Source: Streptomyces durbertensis (GTDB lineage: Bacteria > Actinomycetota > Actinomycetes > Streptomycetales > Streptomycetaceae). Taken from it: 35,126 nucleotides of DNA. The position numbers and the translations under genes were made by a program. Below are positions 15,742 through 25,240 of this stretch, piece after piece (the first letter of the stretch is position 1; each line of letters begins with the position of its first letter). The stretch spans positions 1 to 35,126 of the forward strand of contig NZ_WMLF01000005.1 in assembly GCF_014156695.1 (NCBI RefSeq), written 5' to 3'. The notes under the pieces were generated by a model that worked only from the letters and a program-made list of their open reading frames with translations, was not told where the DNA came from and did no database searches.

Positions 15742-16338
15742 TCACCACTCGATCCCCCGCTGGCCCTTCTGGCCCGCGTCCATGGGGTGCTTGACCTTGC
15801 CCATCTCGGTGACCAGGTCGGCCGCGTCGATCAGCTCCCGTGGCGCGTTCCGCCCGGTGATCACCACGTGCTGGGTGCCGGGACGGGTGCGCAGCACCTC
15901 GACGACCTCGGCGGTGTCCACCCAGCCCCAGTGCATCGGGTACGCGAACTCGTCCAGCACGTACAGCCGGTACGTCTCCGCCGCCAGGTCCCTCTTGACC
16001 TGCTCCCAGCCCTCGCGGGCGGCGTCCTCGGAGGTGGAGATGTCCCGCTGGACCCACGACCAGCCCTCGCCCATCTTGTGCCAGGCGACCGTGCCGCCCT
16101 CGCCGCTGGCGCCCAGCACCCGCAGCGCGCGCTCCTCGCCGACCTTCCACTTGGCCGACTTCACGAACTGGAACACCCCGATCGGCCAGCCCTGGTTCCA
16201 GGCCCGCAGCGCCAGCCCGAACGCGGCCGTCGACTTCCCCTTGCCGGTACCGGTGTGCACGGCGACCAGCGGCCGGTTGCGGCGCTGTCGTGTGGTGAGT
16301 CCGTCCTCGGGAACGACACTCGGCTGACCCTTCGGCAC
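15742..16338 (-). CDS. cobO: Cob(I)yrinic acid a,c-diamide adenosyltransferase
   Basis: A 198-aa CobA/CobO-type corrinoid adenosyltransferase that transfers the adenosyl group from ATP to cob(I) corrinoid. The atypical P-loop GTGKGKST (30-37) of VAVHTGTGKGKSTAAFG is intact, as are VLDEFAYPMHWGWVD, HVVITGRNAP and the C-terminal KVKHPMDAGQKGQRGIEW. Length and ends match the family. It starts with GTG at 16338, which shares one base with the TAG stop of the chelatase gene (TAGTG), showing tight coupling. Confidence 0.96.
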   Translation of the reverse strand: MPKGQPSVVPEDGLTTRQRRNRPLVAVHTGTGKGKSTAAFGLALRAWNQGWPIGVFQFVKSAKWKVGEERALRVLGASGEGGTVAWHKMGEGWSWVQRDISTSEDAAREGWEQVKRDLAAETYRLYVLDEFAYPMHWGWVDTAEVVEVLRTRPGTQHVVITGRNAPRELIDAADLVTEMGKVKHPMDAGQKGQRGIEW

Positions 16339-18443
16339 TACGCTGCCCTCCGTACGTCCTTGACCAGCGCGGACACCGCGTCCGCGCGAAGCTCCGCCAA
16401 CGTCACCGCGGGGCCCTGGAGGTCCCCGGCCAGCTCGCCGGCCAGGCCGAGCCGCACCGGGCCCGTCTCGCAGTCCACGACCACGCTGGCGATCCCGTCG
16501 CCGGCCAGCAGCCGGGCGGCGTGGCGGGCCCGGACGACGGGCTCGGGGCCGCCGGTGGCCCGCCCGTCGGTGACCGCCACCAGCAGCGGCCGGCGCGCCG
16601 GGTCGCGCAGCCGCTCGATCCGCAGCACCTCCCGGGCCCGGAGCAACCCGGCCGCCAGCGGGGTGCGGCCACCGGTCGGCAGCTTCTCCAGGCGGGCCGC
16701 CGCCGCGTCCACCGAGGACGTCGGCGGCAGCGTCAGCTCGGCGTCCGCACGCCGGAAGGTGACCATGCCGACCTTGTCCCGCCGCTGGTAGGCGTCGAGC
16801 AGCAGCGACAGCACGGCGCCCTTGACCGCGCTCATCCGCTGCCGCGCGGCCATCGAACCGGAGGCGTCCACGACAAACAGGACCAGATTGCTCTCCCGGC
16901 CCTCGCGCACCGACTCCCGCAGGTCCTCCCGGCGCACGACCAGGCCCCGGCCGCTGCGGCCACGGGCGCCCTGGTGCGGGGCCGCGGCCTGCACGGTCGC
17001 GGCGAGGTGCAGCCGGCCGAGGTGGCCGTTCGGCCGGCGGGAGCCGGTGGTGCGGCCGTGCGCGGTACGCGCCCGGGAGCGGCGACCGGCCGCGCCCTCG
17101 CCGACGCCGGGCACGGACAGCATGCGGGTGCGGAACGGCTCACCGGCGGGCGCGGGAGCGGCCTCGGTGCCCTGCGCGCCGTCCGACGACGGCCGCTCGC
17201 CCGGCTGTTCGGGCACCGAGGGGCCGGGTGTGTCCTCCGGCTGCTCGGCAGGTTCCGGCCGCCGTCCGCCGCCGGGGCCGCCGTCGGGGTCGTTCGGTCC
17301 GCCGTCCGGTCCGCCGCCGTCGGGGCCGCCGCCGTCCGGGCCGTCGGGGTCTCCGTCCGGGTCGCCGTCGCCGCCCCCGTCGGGAGTGGGAGGCTCGGGC
17401 TGCTCCGGCGCCTCGGGCGCGTTCTGCTCAAGGATCTCGTCGAGCCGGTCCTCGTCGAGGCCGGGCGCGTCGAAGGGGTTGCGGCGGCGGCGGTGCGGCA
17501 GCGCGAGCAGCGCGGCCTGCCGCACGTCCTGCGAGCCCACCTGGTCGCGACCGGCCCAGGCGGCCAGCGCGGTCGCCGTGCGGGCCATCACGATGTCCGC
17601 CCGCATCCCGTCGACCTCAAAGGCGGCGCAGGTCGCGGCGATCTGCCGCAGCGCACCCTCGCCCAGCTCCACACGCGGCAGCAGCGCGCGGGCGGCGGCG
17701 ATCCGCTCCCGCAGCTCCTGCTCCTCCCGCGCCCAGCTGGCGGCGAACGCGGCCGGGTCGCTCTCGTAGGCCAGCCGGCGGCGGACGACCTCGACGCGCT
17801 CGTCGGTGTCCCGCGAGGCGGCGACCTCCACCGTCAGCCCGAACCGGTCGAGCAGCTGCGGCCGCAGCTCGCCCTCCTCCGGGTTCATCGTGCCGACCAG
17901 CAGGAAGCGCGCGGCGTGCCGCACCGAGACGCCCTCCCGCTCGACGTGGGAGGCGCCCATCGCGGCGGCGTCCAGCAGCAGGTCCACCAGATGGTCGTGG
18001 AGCAGGTTCACCTCGTCGACGTACAGCACGCCGCGGTGGGCCTCGGCCAGCAGGCCCGGCTCGAACGCCTTCACCCCCTCGGCCAGCGCGCGTTCGATGT
18101 CCAGTGCGCCGACCAGCCGGTCCTCGGAGGCGCCGACCGGCAACTCCACCATGCGGGCCGGTCGTTCCTCCCCGCCGGAGCCGCCGCTTTCGGGCGCGTG
18201 CGGGCCGTCGGGGCAGCGCGGGTCGGGCGCGGCGGGGGCGCAGGAGAAGCGGCAGCCGGTCACCACCGGCACCGCCGGCAGCAGTGCCGAAAGCGCCCGT
18301 ACCGCCGTCGACTTGGCCGTGCCCTTCTCGCCGCGCACCAGGACGCCGCCCACCGCCGGGGACACGGCGTTCAGCAGCAGTCCCAGCCGCAGATCGTCCA
18401 TGCCGACGATCGCGGTGAACGGATAGGGCGTGTGGGTGCTCAT
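16338..18443 (-). CDS. AAA+/VWA fused chelatase subunit, probable cobaltochelatase
   Basis: A 701-aa fusion of a ChlI/BchI-like AAA+ ATPase and a ChlD/BchD-like VWA domain. Walker A is GEKGTAKST (38-46); Walker B is in [11 protein letters not shown]; a cysteine cluster (C64, C68, C77) sits just after the Walker A region, as in actinobacterial relatives. A Pro/Gly/Asp-rich linker (about 365-440, with [16 protein letters not shown] runs) joins the ATPase to the VWA domain (about 518-700), whose MIDAS motif is DASGS (526-530). With CobN it should insert cobalt into hydrogenobyrinate a,c-diamide; cobN is not in this window. Magnesium chelatase is less likely since the operon is all cobalamin genes. 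The ATG at 18443 overlaps the cobQ stop (ATGA). Confidence 0.92.
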   Translation of the reverse strand: MSTHTPYPFTAIVGMDDLRLGLLLNAVSPAVGGVLVRGEKGTAKSTAVRALSALLPAVPVVTGCRFSCAPAAPDPRCPDGPHAPESGGSGGEERPARMVELPVGASEDRLVGALDIERALAEGVKAFEPGLLAEAHRGVLYVDEVNLLHDHLVDLLLDAAAMGASHVEREGVSVRHAARFLLVGTMNPEEGELRPQLLDRFGLTVEVAASRDTDERVEVVRRRLAYESDPAAFAASWAREEQELRERIAAARALLPRVELGEGALRQIAATCAAFEVDGMRADIVMARTATALAAWAGRDQVGSQDVRQAALLALPHRRRRNPFDAPGLDEDRLDEILEQNAPEAPEQPEPPTPDGGGDGDPDGDPDGPDGGGPDGGGPDGGPNDPDGGPGGGRRPEPAEQPEDTPGPSVPEQPGERPSSDGAQGTEAAPAPAGEPFRTRMLSVPGVGEGAAGRRSRARTAHGRTTGSRRPNGHLGRLHLAATVQAAAPHQGARGRSGRGLVVRREDLRESVREGRESNLVLFVVDASGSMAARQRMSAVKGAVLSLLLDAYQRRDKVGMVTFRRADAELTLPPTSSVDAAAARLEKLPTGGRTPLAAGLLRAREVLRIERLRDPARRPLLVAVTDGRATGGPEPVVRARHAARLLAGDGIASVVVDCETGPVRLGLAGELAGDLQGPAVTLAELRADAVSALVKDVRRAA

Positions 18444-19993
18444 TCGGGTGCTCCCGGCGGTAGGAACGGCAGGCCCTCGGGCACACCGTCTTCGATGAGC
18501 CGCCACAGGGCGGCCGTGTCGGCATGTTCTTCGATCAGGTCACCGAGCCGGTCCAGCTGCTCCTCGCGCAGCGCGGCGAAGTCGGTGTCGGGGGCGGGCA
18601 CGAAGTCCCGGCCGCTGTCGGCGGCCACCCGGCGCAGGAACGCCCGGCGGAAGTCGTCGCTCTCCAGGGAGCCGTGCCAGTGCGTGCCCCACACCGTGCC
18701 GCGCCGGCAGCCGTCCAGGGGCGCGCCGGAGTCGTCGGTGAACAGCGGCTCGCCGCCCAGCACTTCGGCGACGCCGTGGTGGATCTCGTAGCCCTCCGCG
18801 CGGGTGCCCAGGCCGTGGCCGGCCGGGCGGGCCAACGTCTTCTCCGGCGCGAAGCGGACCCGCACCGGCAGCAGTCCGAGACCGGGCACCGAGCCGGCCC
18901 GGGACTCGACGTCGTCGTGGATGTGCTCGCCCAGCAGCTGGTAGCCGCCGCAGACGCCCAGCACAGGGCGGCCGGCCGCCGCCCTGGCGGCCAGCTCGTC
19001 CGCGAGCCCGCGCCGCCGCAGCCAGTCGAGCGCCCGGACCGTGCCCCGGGTGCCGGGCACCACCACGAGGTCCGCGTCGGCCAGCTCCTGCGGGCGGTCG
19101 GCGAAGCGCACCACCACGCCGGGCTCGGCGGCCAGCGCGTCCACGTCGGTGAAGTTCGACATCAGCGGCACGGGCAGCACGGACACCCGCAGCACCTCGG
19201 CGCCGTACGGGGCGGCGGTGTTGCTCTCCCGCACGGTGCCGCGCAGCGAGATCCGCAGCCCGTCCTCCTCGTCGATGCCGAGCCCGTGCTGGTAGGGCAG
19301 CACGCCGTAGGTGCCCCGGCCGGTCAGCGAACGCAGCGTCTCAAGCCCCGGCTCCAGAAGTGAGACGTCACCGCGGAACTTGTTGACCAGGTAGCCGGCC
19401 AGCAGCTTCTGGTCCTCGGCGGACAGCAGGGCCGTCGTGCCGAAGAACGAGGCGAACACCCCGCCGCGGTCGATGTCGCCGACCACCAGCACCGGCAGCC
19501 GGGCGGCCCGGGCCAGCCCCATGTTGACGATGTCGCTGTGCCGCAGGTTGATCTCGGCGGGGCTGCCGGCGCCCTCGCAGACCACCACGTCGTGGGTGCG
19601 GCGGAGCTCGGCCAGGCACTCCGTGACGGTGGCCAGCAGCCGCTCGCGCCGACCGCTGTGGAAGCCGCGCGCGCTCAACTCGCCCACCGCGCGGCCCATC
19701 AGCACCACCTGACTGGTCCGGTCGCTCCCCGGCTTGAGCAGCACGGGGTTCATCAGCGCGCTCGGCTCCACGCCCGCGGCCGCCGCCTGCATGGCCTGCG
19801 CCCGGCCTATCTCGGCGCCGTCCCGGGTGACAAAGGAGTTCAGCGACATGTTCTGCGCCTTGAAGGGCGCCACCTTGACGCCCTGCCGGGCCAGCCAGCG
19901 GCAGATCCCGGCGGTGACGACGCTCTTCCCCGCGTCGGAGGTGGTGCCGGCCACCAGCAGCCCGCCACCCCCGAACGTCCCGTCAGACGACAC
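18440..19993 (-). CDS. cobQ: Adenosylcobyric acid synthase
   Basis: A 517-aa CobQ/CbiP amidotransferase that amidates the b, d, e and g side chains of adenosylcobyrinate diamide with glutamine and ATP. The N-terminal dethiobiotin-synthetase-like domain has GTTSDAGKS (16-24), [10 protein letters not shown] and [13 protein letters not shown]; the C-terminal class I glutaminase has nucleophile C348 in [10 protein letters not shown] and the histidine region GTHWHGSLE (about 436-444). The open frame extends upstream through cbiB in the wrong frame, so the start is set at GTG 19993, which has GGAGG 5 bp before it and overlaps the end of cbiB by 11 bp. Confidence 0.95.
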   Translation of the reverse strand: MSSDGTFGGGGLLVAGTTSDAGKSVVTAGICRWLARQGVKVAPFKAQNMSLNSFVTRDGAEIGRAQAMQAAAAGVEPSALMNPVLLKPGSDRTSQVVLMGRAVGELSARGFHSGRRERLLATVTECLAELRRTHDVVVCEGAGSPAEINLRHSDIVNMGLARAARLPVLVVGDIDRGGVFASFFGTTALLSAEDQKLLAGYLVNKFRGDVSLLEPGLETLRSLTGRGTYGVLPYQHGLGIDEEDGLRISLRGTVRESNTAAPYGAEVLRVSVLPVPLMSNFTDVDALAAEPGVVVRFADRPQELADADLVVVPGTRGTVRALDWLRRRGLADELAARAAAGRPVLGVCGGYQLLGEHIHDDVESRAGSVPGLGLLPVRVRFAPEKTLARPAGHGLGTRAEGYEIHHGVAEVLGGEPLFTDDSGAPLDGCRRGTVWGTHWHGSLESDDFRRAFLRRVAADSGRDFVPAPDTDFAALREEQLDRLGDLIEEHADTAALWRLIEDGVPEGLPFLPPGAPE

Positions 19994-20951
19994 CTCGACC
20001 TCCGGCCTTCCTCGTGCGGGCACCGCGCACCGACGTGGCGGCGACGCGCCCGGCGAGGGTGACCGCCAGGGCCAGCGCGCCCACCCGCCGGGACAGCCGT
20101 ACCGCGCGGTTGATGTCGGCGACCTCCACCGCCCGGCCCGCCGGGTTGAGCACCGGCCGGTGCTCAACCCGGCCACCGTAGGAGAGCGTGCCGCCGAGCC
20201 GCACACCGAGCGCGCCGGCGAACGCCGCCTCCACCACCCCCGCGTTGGGGCTCGGATGCCGGCCGGCGTCCTCCCGCCAGGCCCGCACGGCACCGGCCCG
20301 GTCCGGCCCCAGTGCCACGGCGAGCAGCGCGGAGAGCCGGGCCCCCGGCCAGCCCGCCACGTCGTCCAGCCGGGCCGCGCTCCAGCCGAACCGCAGATGG
20401 CGCGGCGAACGGTGGCCGACCATCGCGTCCAGCGTGTTGACGGCCCGGAAGCCGACCAGCCCGGGCACCCCGGCTGCCGCCCCCCACACCAGCGCGCCGA
20501 CGACGGCGTCCGAGGTGTTCTCGGCGACGGACTCGACCACCGCGCGGGCGATGCCGTCGGCGTCCAGCGCCCGCGGGTCCCGGCCGCACAGGTGCGGCAG
20601 CCGCTCGCGCGCGGCGTCGAGGTCGCCGGCCGCCAGCGCGGCACCGACGGCCTCGGCCTCCCGGGCGAGCGAGGTGCCGCCGAGGACGGCCCAGGTGGCG
20701 GCGGCGGTCAGCGCGGCGTGCGGCAGCGGACGGGCCCGCAGCGCGCCGTGCGCGGCGGCGGCGGTCAGCGCGGCGCCGCCGGCGCACACGGCGGTGAACA
20801 GCGCCCCGGCCGCCCGGTCGTCCCGCCACAGCCGCCGCTCAAGACGTGTGGCGAACGACCCGAAGACGGCCACCGGGTGACCGCGCCGGGGGTCGCCGAA
20901 CAGCACGTCGGCGGCGTAGCCCAGGAGCGCCCCGGAAAGATGACTGCGCAT
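19983..20951 (-). CDS. cbiB: Adenosylcobinamide-phosphate synthase (CbiB/CobD)
   Basis: A 322-aa integral membrane protein that joins adenosylcobyric acid to aminopropanol or its phosphate. CbiB landmarks are present: [21 protein letters not shown] at the N-terminus, [64 protein letters not shown] and [21 protein letters not shown]. Several hydrophobic stretches fit a multi-pass membrane protein. The ATG at 20951 has GAGGGGCGG upstream. It is the first clear gene after the cobalamin riboswitch and so should be repressed when adenosylcobalamin is plentiful. Confidence 0.95.
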   Translation of the reverse strand: MRSHLSGALLGYAADVLFGDPRRGHPVAVFGSFATRLERRLWRDDRAAGALFTAVCAGGAALTAAAAHGALRARPLPHAALTAAATWAVLGGTSLAREAEAVGAALAAGDLDAARERLPHLCGRDPRALDADGIARAVVESVAENTSDAVVGALVWGAAAGVPGLVGFRAVNTLDAMVGHRSPRHLRFGWSAARLDDVAGWPGARLSALLAVALGPDRAGAVRAWREDAGRHPSPNAGVVEAAFAGALGVRLGGTLSYGGRVEHRPVLNPAGRAVEVADINRAVRLSRRVGALALAVTLAGRVAATSVRGARTRKAGGRGVV

Positions 20952-20963
20952 CCGGCCCGCCCC

Positions 20964-21050
20964 TCAGCGCGCCGGTCCCAGGGAACGACTCCTCGAAGGC
21001 GGCGGCGGGGCCGCCCGGTGGACGGCGCGGCAGGGCGCGGTGCGGGGCAT
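20964..21050 (-). CDS. Possible 28-codon leader ORF between riboswitch and cbiB
   Basis: An ATG at 21050, with GAGG about 8 bp upstream just beyond the riboswitch aptamer, opens 28 codons rich in Pro, Arg and Ala and ends at TGA 13 bp before the cbiB ATG, right at its Shine-Dalgarno. It has no recognisable domain. It could couple riboswitch-controlled ribosome binding to cbiB, or be chance in GC-rich DNA. Confidence 0.3.
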   Translation of the reverse strand: MPRTAPCRAVHRAAPPPPSRSRSLGPAR

Positions 21051-21089
21051 GGCGGTGTCCTCACTCAGGGTCCTCGCCCTGGCTCGACG

Positions 21090-21300
21090 AAACCGGCGGT
21101 GAGAGTCTCCTGGCTCCCGGATCCGCACCTTCCCCGGTCTTCCAGCCGCCGCTCGTGGCGGATCGACCGTGACGTGTCGGGGCGTGCTCCCCGGTGACAG
21201 TGGCGGGACCGCGCCGGACTCGCACCGGCTTCCTCTCCTGCCGCCGTGATGGCTGCGGGAAGTCCACCACGCGCGGTCGAAGCCGTCAACTCACGGCCTG
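21090..21300 (-). promoter_or_regulatory. Cobalamin riboswitch
   Basis: Minus-strand RNA that switches off cobalamin genes when the coenzyme binds. Conserved core pieces appear in order: GGAAGCCGGTGCGAGTCCGG (complement at 21214-21233), then CGGTCCCGCCACTGT with the B12-box bases GCCACTGT (21204-21197), and further 3' GAGCCAGGAGAC (21116-21105). The outer ends are estimated from the usual size of about 200 nt. It precedes cbiB and the whole operon down to cobC. The expression platform probably hides a ribosome-binding site, since no clear T-tract terminator follows. Confidence 0.92.
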
Positions 21301-21355
21301 ACCTGCGGCGGGGAGTGTGAGCGGGCACACCGAAACGGGGGCGGACAGCCGGGGC

Positions 21356-21571
21356 TCAGGTCGCGATGAGGTAGATACCGAAGGCCACGGCGGCCGCGCA
21401 GACGGCGTAGCAGGCGACGGAGGCGGAACGGGCGAGCACCGCGCCGCCGCCGGAACGCCCGGCCGAGGAGCCGGAGCCCAGGATGCCCAGGGTGAAGACC
21501 CCGACCAGGGCGATGGTGGCCACCAGGCTCACACCGAAGACCTCGCCCAGGGCGATCCAGTCGATGTTCAT
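21356..21571 (-). CDS. Small membrane protein downstream of the phosphate transporter
   Basis: A 71-aa protein with two hydrophobic segments (about residues 11-32, VFGVSLVATIALVGVFTLGIL, and 46-70, ALARSASVACYAVCAAAVAFGIYLI) joined by a Gly/Ser loop. The sequence ends with IYLIAT. It lies 88 bp downstream of the pit gene on the same strand and is probably cotranscribed with it. I recognise it only as the kind of small protein that accompanies this transporter in streptomycetes; a role in transporter assembly or control is inference. Confidence 0.75.
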   Translation of the reverse strand: MNIDWIALGEVFGVSLVATIALVGVFTLGILGSGSSAGRSGGGAVLARSASVACYAVCAAAVAFGIYLIAT

Positions 21572-21659
21572 CGTCGTTGTTTCCTATTCGCTCGAGTCCG
21601 GTCGGGCGCCTGAGCGCGAGCCGGTTCGGACGGGGGAGAGACGGGGGAGAGCGGAGTGC

Positions 21660-22988
21660 TCAGGGGGCCAGGCCGGCGGTGGGCTTGCTCGCCTCGGCCG
21701 GCTCCTCGCCGGCCCCCGACCCGGTGTCGGGCTGGGGCGGCACCACACCGGCGGGCGGTGGGGAGACGGCCCGGATGGCGGTGGTGACCACGCCGGCGGG
21801 CTGCGGCTCGGCGTTCTCGTCGGCCGGCCGGGCTGTGTCCGCCTCGGCGGCCTCGGTCGCCTCCGCGGCCTGCGGGGCGATCGGATCGACGTCGTTGACG
21901 TTGGTGTGGTCGACGACCTCGCGGCGCGAGGCCAGCCAGATGGCGGCGCTGGAGACGACCAGCAGGACCGCGACCACGGCGACGCCCCAGTCGCCCTGCT
22001 CGGCGATGACCGCGGAGATCGCGGCGATCAGACCCGCGGCCGGCAGCGTCATGCCCCAGCCGACGAACATCCGGGTGGCGGTGGACCAGCGGACCACACC
22101 GCCCTTGCGGCCCAGACCCGAACCCATCACGGCGCCGGAGCACACGTGGGTGGTGGACAGCGAGAAGCCGATGTTGGAGGAGGCCAGGATGGTGACGGCC
22201 GCGCTGGTCTGGGCGGCGAAGCCCTGCGGCGGCTGGATGTCGGTCAGGCCCTTGCCCATGGTGCGGATGATGCGCCAACCGCCGAGGTAGGTGCCGAGCG
22301 CGATGGCGATACCCGCCGAGGCGATGACCCACAGCGGCGGGTCGGCGTCGGCGCCCAGGATGCCGCCGGAGATCAGGGCCAGGGTGATGACACCCATCGT
22401 CTTCTGGGCGTCGTTGGTGCCGTGGGCCAGCGAGACCAGCGCGGCGGAGGTGATCTGACCGGCCTTGTAGCCCTTGGCGGTCTTCCGCTCGTCCGCCTTG
22501 CGGGCCAGCCGGTAGGTGAGGCGGGTGGCCAGCATGGCCGCGGTACCGGCGACCAGCGGCGCGGCCAGCGCCGGGATGAGGACCTTCATGACCACCACGT
22601 CGCCGTTGACGCCGCCGAAGCCGACCGAGGCGAGCGTGGCACCGATGAGGCCGCCCATCAGGGCGTGCGAGGAACTGGAGGGCAGGCCCGCCAGCCAGGT
22701 CAGGAGGTTCCACAGGATCGCGCCGACCAGACCGGCGAAGATCACTTCGGGCTTGATGCCGGACGCCTCGTCGAGCATGCCGGACGAGATCGTCTTGGCC
22801 ACCTCGACGGAGAGGAATGCGCCGACGAGGTTGAGGACCGCGGACATGGCCACAGCGGCCTTCGGCTTCATCGCACCCGTCGAGATGGTGGTCGCCATCG
22901 CGTTCGCGGTGTCGTGGAAGCCGTTCGTAAAGTCGAACACCAAGGCGGTGACGATCACGATCCCGATGAGAAGCGTGATGTGTTCCAT
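21660..22988 (-). CDS. pitH2: PiT-family inorganic phosphate transporter
   Basis: A 442-aa low-affinity cation:phosphate symporter of the PiT family in the cytoplasmic membrane. The two inverted-repeat signature motifs are GFHDTANAMATTI (23-35) and HGTNDAQKTMGV (189-200); about ten hydrophobic segments cover residues 5-355. A hydrophilic C-terminal tail of about 87 residues, rich in Ala, Glu and Pro, follows. The ATG at 22988 gives the family N-terminus MEHITLLIGIVIVTALVFDF. A PHO box lies 51-72 bp upstream, which fits S. coelicolor pitH2 (SCO1845), described as PhoP-dependent with 11-nt direct repeats. The small membrane gene follows on the same strand. Confidence 0.93.
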   Translation of the reverse strand: MEHITLLIGIVIVTALVFDFTNGFHDTANAMATTISTGAMKPKAAVAMSAVLNLVGAFLSVEVAKTISSGMLDEASGIKPEVIFAGLVGAILWNLLTWLAGLPSSSSHALMGGLIGATLASVGFGGVNGDVVVMKVLIPALAAPLVAGTAAMLATRLTYRLARKADERKTAKGYKAGQITSAALVSLAHGTNDAQKTMGVITLALISGGILGADADPPLWVIASAGIAIALGTYLGGWRIIRTMGKGLTDIQPPQGFAAQTSAAVTILASSNIGFSLSTTHVCSGAVMGSGLGRKGGVVRWSTATRMFVGWGMTLPAAGLIAAISAVIAEQGDWGVAVVAVLLVVSSAAIWLASRREVVDHTNVNDVDPIAPQAAEATEAAEADTARPADENAEPQPAGVVTTAIRAVSPPPAGVVPPQPDTGSGAGEEPAEASKPTAGLAP

Positions 22989-23038
22989 TCACCCGGCAAT
23001 CAGTTCGGTGGTCAGGTTGGCTCGGCGAACGTAAGGAG

Positions 23039-23060
23039 GCTGGGTGAACGGAAGATGAAC
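23039..23060 (-). promoter_or_regulatory. PHO box (PhoP direct repeats) upstream of pitH2
   Basis: On the minus strand two adjacent 11-nt units read GTTCATCTTCC (23060-23050) and GTTCACCCAGC (23049-23039), matching the PhoP direct-repeat unit GTTCACC plus four. They lie 51-72 bp upstream of the pitH2 ATG. No clear third unit flanks them. Known PhoP binding to pitH2 supports the call. Confidence 0.8.
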
Positions 23061-23243
23061 TGGGACGGGCGGTCAGGTGTCTCCGTGCGGCGGCGGGTGT
23101 GCCTCCGACTGGCCGACGGCCCGTACCTGGAGGTCACCGGGGGTTTTCCGGTTGTCCATCCCCCCTTCGGGGAGATCCTTGTCACGCCGGTGAGATCCAC
23201 CGAAAGAGGGGCGGCGAAGGGCCGCCCGGGAGGGACGGGACCA

Positions 23244-23984
23244 GTGCGGCCGACACGAGGGTTTCCCAACGGAGGATGTCCGGAGGATGACGAGGGGGCG
23301 AACCGGCGAGCCGCCGGGGCACCCTCCGAGGAGCACCGGGCGGCGTGGTCCCACCTCGTCGCCACCGCCCGCCGCACGGTCGCCGACGGCCTGGTCGTCG
23401 GCACCTCCGGCAACGTCTCCCTACGGCTGGCCGACACGGTGCTGGTCACCCCGAGCGGCGTGCCCTACGACCGGCTGGGCCCCGACGACCTGTGCGCGGT
23501 CGACCTGGACGGCACACGCCTGTCCGGCGAGGCGCCCCCCACCAGCGAACTCCCCCTCCACCTCGCGGTCTACCGGGCGACCGACGCCCGCGCGATCGTC
23601 CACACCCACGCCGTCCACGCCACCGCCGTCTCCACCCTGGTGACCGAGCTGCCGCCGATCCACTACCAGACCGCCGCACTCGGCGGCCCCGTCCGGGTGG
23701 CGCCCTACGCCTGCTTCGGCAGCCCCGAACTGGCCCGCGCCACGGTGGCGGCGCTGCGGGACCGCGCCGCCTGCCTGCTGGCCAACCACGGCACCGTCGC
23801 CCTCGGCGCCGACCTCGACCAGGCGCTGGAACGCACCGCGCAGCTGGAGTGGATGTGCCGCGTCTGGCTGGCCGCGCGCTCCGTGCCCGGCCTCACCCCC
23901 GGAGTGCTCGGCTCCGCCGAACTCGCCGAGGCCGCCGAACGCTTCCGCGGCTACGGACGTCACCCGGACGACCCCGCCCGGTAG
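23244..23984 (+). CDS. Class II aldolase/adducin-family protein
   Basis: A protein of about 246 aa of the class II aldolase family (fuculose-phosphate aldolase, ribulose-phosphate epimerase and MtnB-like members). The zinc ligands H120 and H122 (AIVHTHAVHA) and H182 (ANHGTVALG) are present, with E102 in SELPLH as likely catalytic acid and GTSGNVSLR (53-61) as the phosphate loop. The start is uncertain: GTG 23244 is the best in-frame candidate with GAGGGA upstream, but it leaves about 28 non-conserved residues before the domain. It is divergent from pitH2 and 32 bp ahead of the hydrolase gene. The usual role is reversible aldol cleavage of a sugar phosphate; the substrate here is unknown. Confidence 0.85.
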   Translation: MRPTRGFPNGGCPEDDEGANRRAAGAPSEEHRAAWSHLVATARRTVADGLVVGTSGNVSLRLADTVLVTPSGVPYDRLGPDDLCAVDLDGTRLSGEAPPTSELPLHLAVYRATDARAIVHTHAVHATAVSTLVTELPPIHYQTAALGGPVRVAPYACFGSPELARATVAALRDRAACLLANHGTVALGADLDQALERTAQLEWMCRVWLAARSVPGLTPGVLGSAELAEAAERFRGYGRHPDDPAR

Positions 23985-24016
23985 CGGCGGCCGTCGATCC
24001 GTCCCACACTGGACAG

Positions 24017-25147
24017 GTGCGCCTGCGGACCAAGGCGGCGGTTGCCGCCACAACCATGCTCGGAACCGGTGCGGCGGCCCTGGCGGTAGGCCGCGTCGGC
24101 TCCGGCGCCGCGCTCCGCCCGCGCCGGGCGGACGGGCCGCCGGGCTTCGACAACACGCCGCTGACCGTGCACGACGTCGGCGTCGACCGGATCACGCTCA
24201 CCCGCACGCTGGACACCCTGCTCCCCGGCACCTACGGGCTGCTCGGCGCCGACTGCCACGCCGTCGTCGGCGAACCGCTGCGCGACGGCGCCACCACCGC
24301 CGACACGGTCGCCCGGCGACTGGTCCGCATCACCCGCGGCGACCTCCGGCCCGGCGCCCGGGTCCGGATGACGCCGCAGATCCACAGCGGCGACCCCGGC
24401 CGGGCGTTGGCGATCCCGTACGCCGACGGCGCCATCCCCGGCGAACTCGGCCCGCTGCCCGCGTGGTTCGTGCACGGCGACCGGGACACCTGGGTGATCA
24501 CCGTGCACGGCCTGGGCACCACCCGCGAACACCCGATGAACGTGCTGCCGCTGCTGCACCGCCTCCAGGCCCCGGTGCTCGACCTCGCCTACCGGGGCGA
24601 CGAGGGCGCGCCGCGCTCGCCCGACGGCGTCGGCCACCTCGGCGCCACCGAATGGCGCGACGTGGACGCGGCCGTCCGGTACGCCCTGCGGTACGGCGCC
24701 GAACGTGTGGTCCTGCACGGCTGGTCCACCGGCGCCACCATGGCGCTGCACACCGCCGTCCACTCCCCGCTGCGCCGCCACGTGTGCGGCGTGGTGCTCG
24801 ACTCCCCGGTACTCGACTGGCGGGCCACGGTACGGGCCCTGGCCGCCGGCCGGGTGCCGTCCGTCGCGCTGCCACTGGTGGAACGCGCCGTGGAGGGCAG
24901 GGCCGGACTCGACCACGCCCATCTGACGGAGGTCGTCGACCCGCGCGGACTCGACATCCCGGTACTGCTGCTGCACAGCAAGGACGACCGGGTGTCGCCG
25001 TACGGCGCCTCCCGCCGCTTCGCCGAGCGACGCCAGGAGCTGGTCACCCTCTACACCGGCCACCACGCCGCGCACGCCGCCCTGTGGAACGCCGACCGCC
25101 CCCGCTACGAGGAAGCGCTCCGCCGCTTCCTCACCCCCCTGGTGTAG
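24017..25147 (+). CDS. Alpha/beta hydrolase with N-terminal membrane segment
   Basis: A 376-aa serine hydrolase. The first 25 residues (RLRTKAAVAATTMLGTGAAALAVG) form a signal peptide or membrane anchor, so the enzyme is probably outside the membrane. The hydrolase core starts near residue 145 with VITVHGLGTTR (oxyanion region); nucleophile S237 is in LHGWSTGATM (GxSxG), acid D323 or D324 in LHSKDDRVSP, and catalytic histidine among H349, H350 and H353 in TGHHAAH. The N-terminal 120 residues match no domain I know. The GTG at 24017 is chosen because it opens the hydrophobic segment; the frame runs on upstream only as shadow of the aldolase gene. Substrate unknown. Confidence 0.85.
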   Translation: MRLRTKAAVAATTMLGTGAAALAVGRVGSGAALRPRRADGPPGFDNTPLTVHDVGVDRITLTRTLDTLLPGTYGLLGADCHAVVGEPLRDGATTADTVARRLVRITRGDLRPGARVRMTPQIHSGDPGRALAIPYADGAIPGELGPLPAWFVHGDRDTWVITVHGLGTTREHPMNVLPLLHRLQAPVLDLAYRGDEGAPRSPDGVGHLGATEWRDVDAAVRYALRYGAERVVLHGWSTGATMALHTAVHSPLRRHVCGVVLDSPVLDWRATVRALAAGRVPSVALPLVERAVEGRAGLDHAHLTEVVDPRGLDIPVLLLHSKDDRVSPYGASRRFAERRQELVTLYTGHHAAHAALWNADRPRYEEALRRFLTPLV

Positions 25148-25240
25148 CAACGCTACGGGCCGGGGCGGCGTGAGGGGCGCCATCTGCGGGGTTACGCGTG
25201 CGGTTTGGGCTTTTGGCGGGTCACGAGGAAGACTGCCCCC

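Noticed and set aside
21483..23984. 833-codon plus-strand ORF covering pitH2 and the aldolase
   Set aside because: Its first two thirds are an antisense shadow of pitH2; only the last part encodes the class II aldolase.
23345..25147. Fusion of an aldolase-region segment to the hydrolase (600 codons)
   Set aside because: The upstream part is an out-of-frame shadow of the aldolase gene; the hydrolase has its own GTG with a hydrophobic N-terminus.
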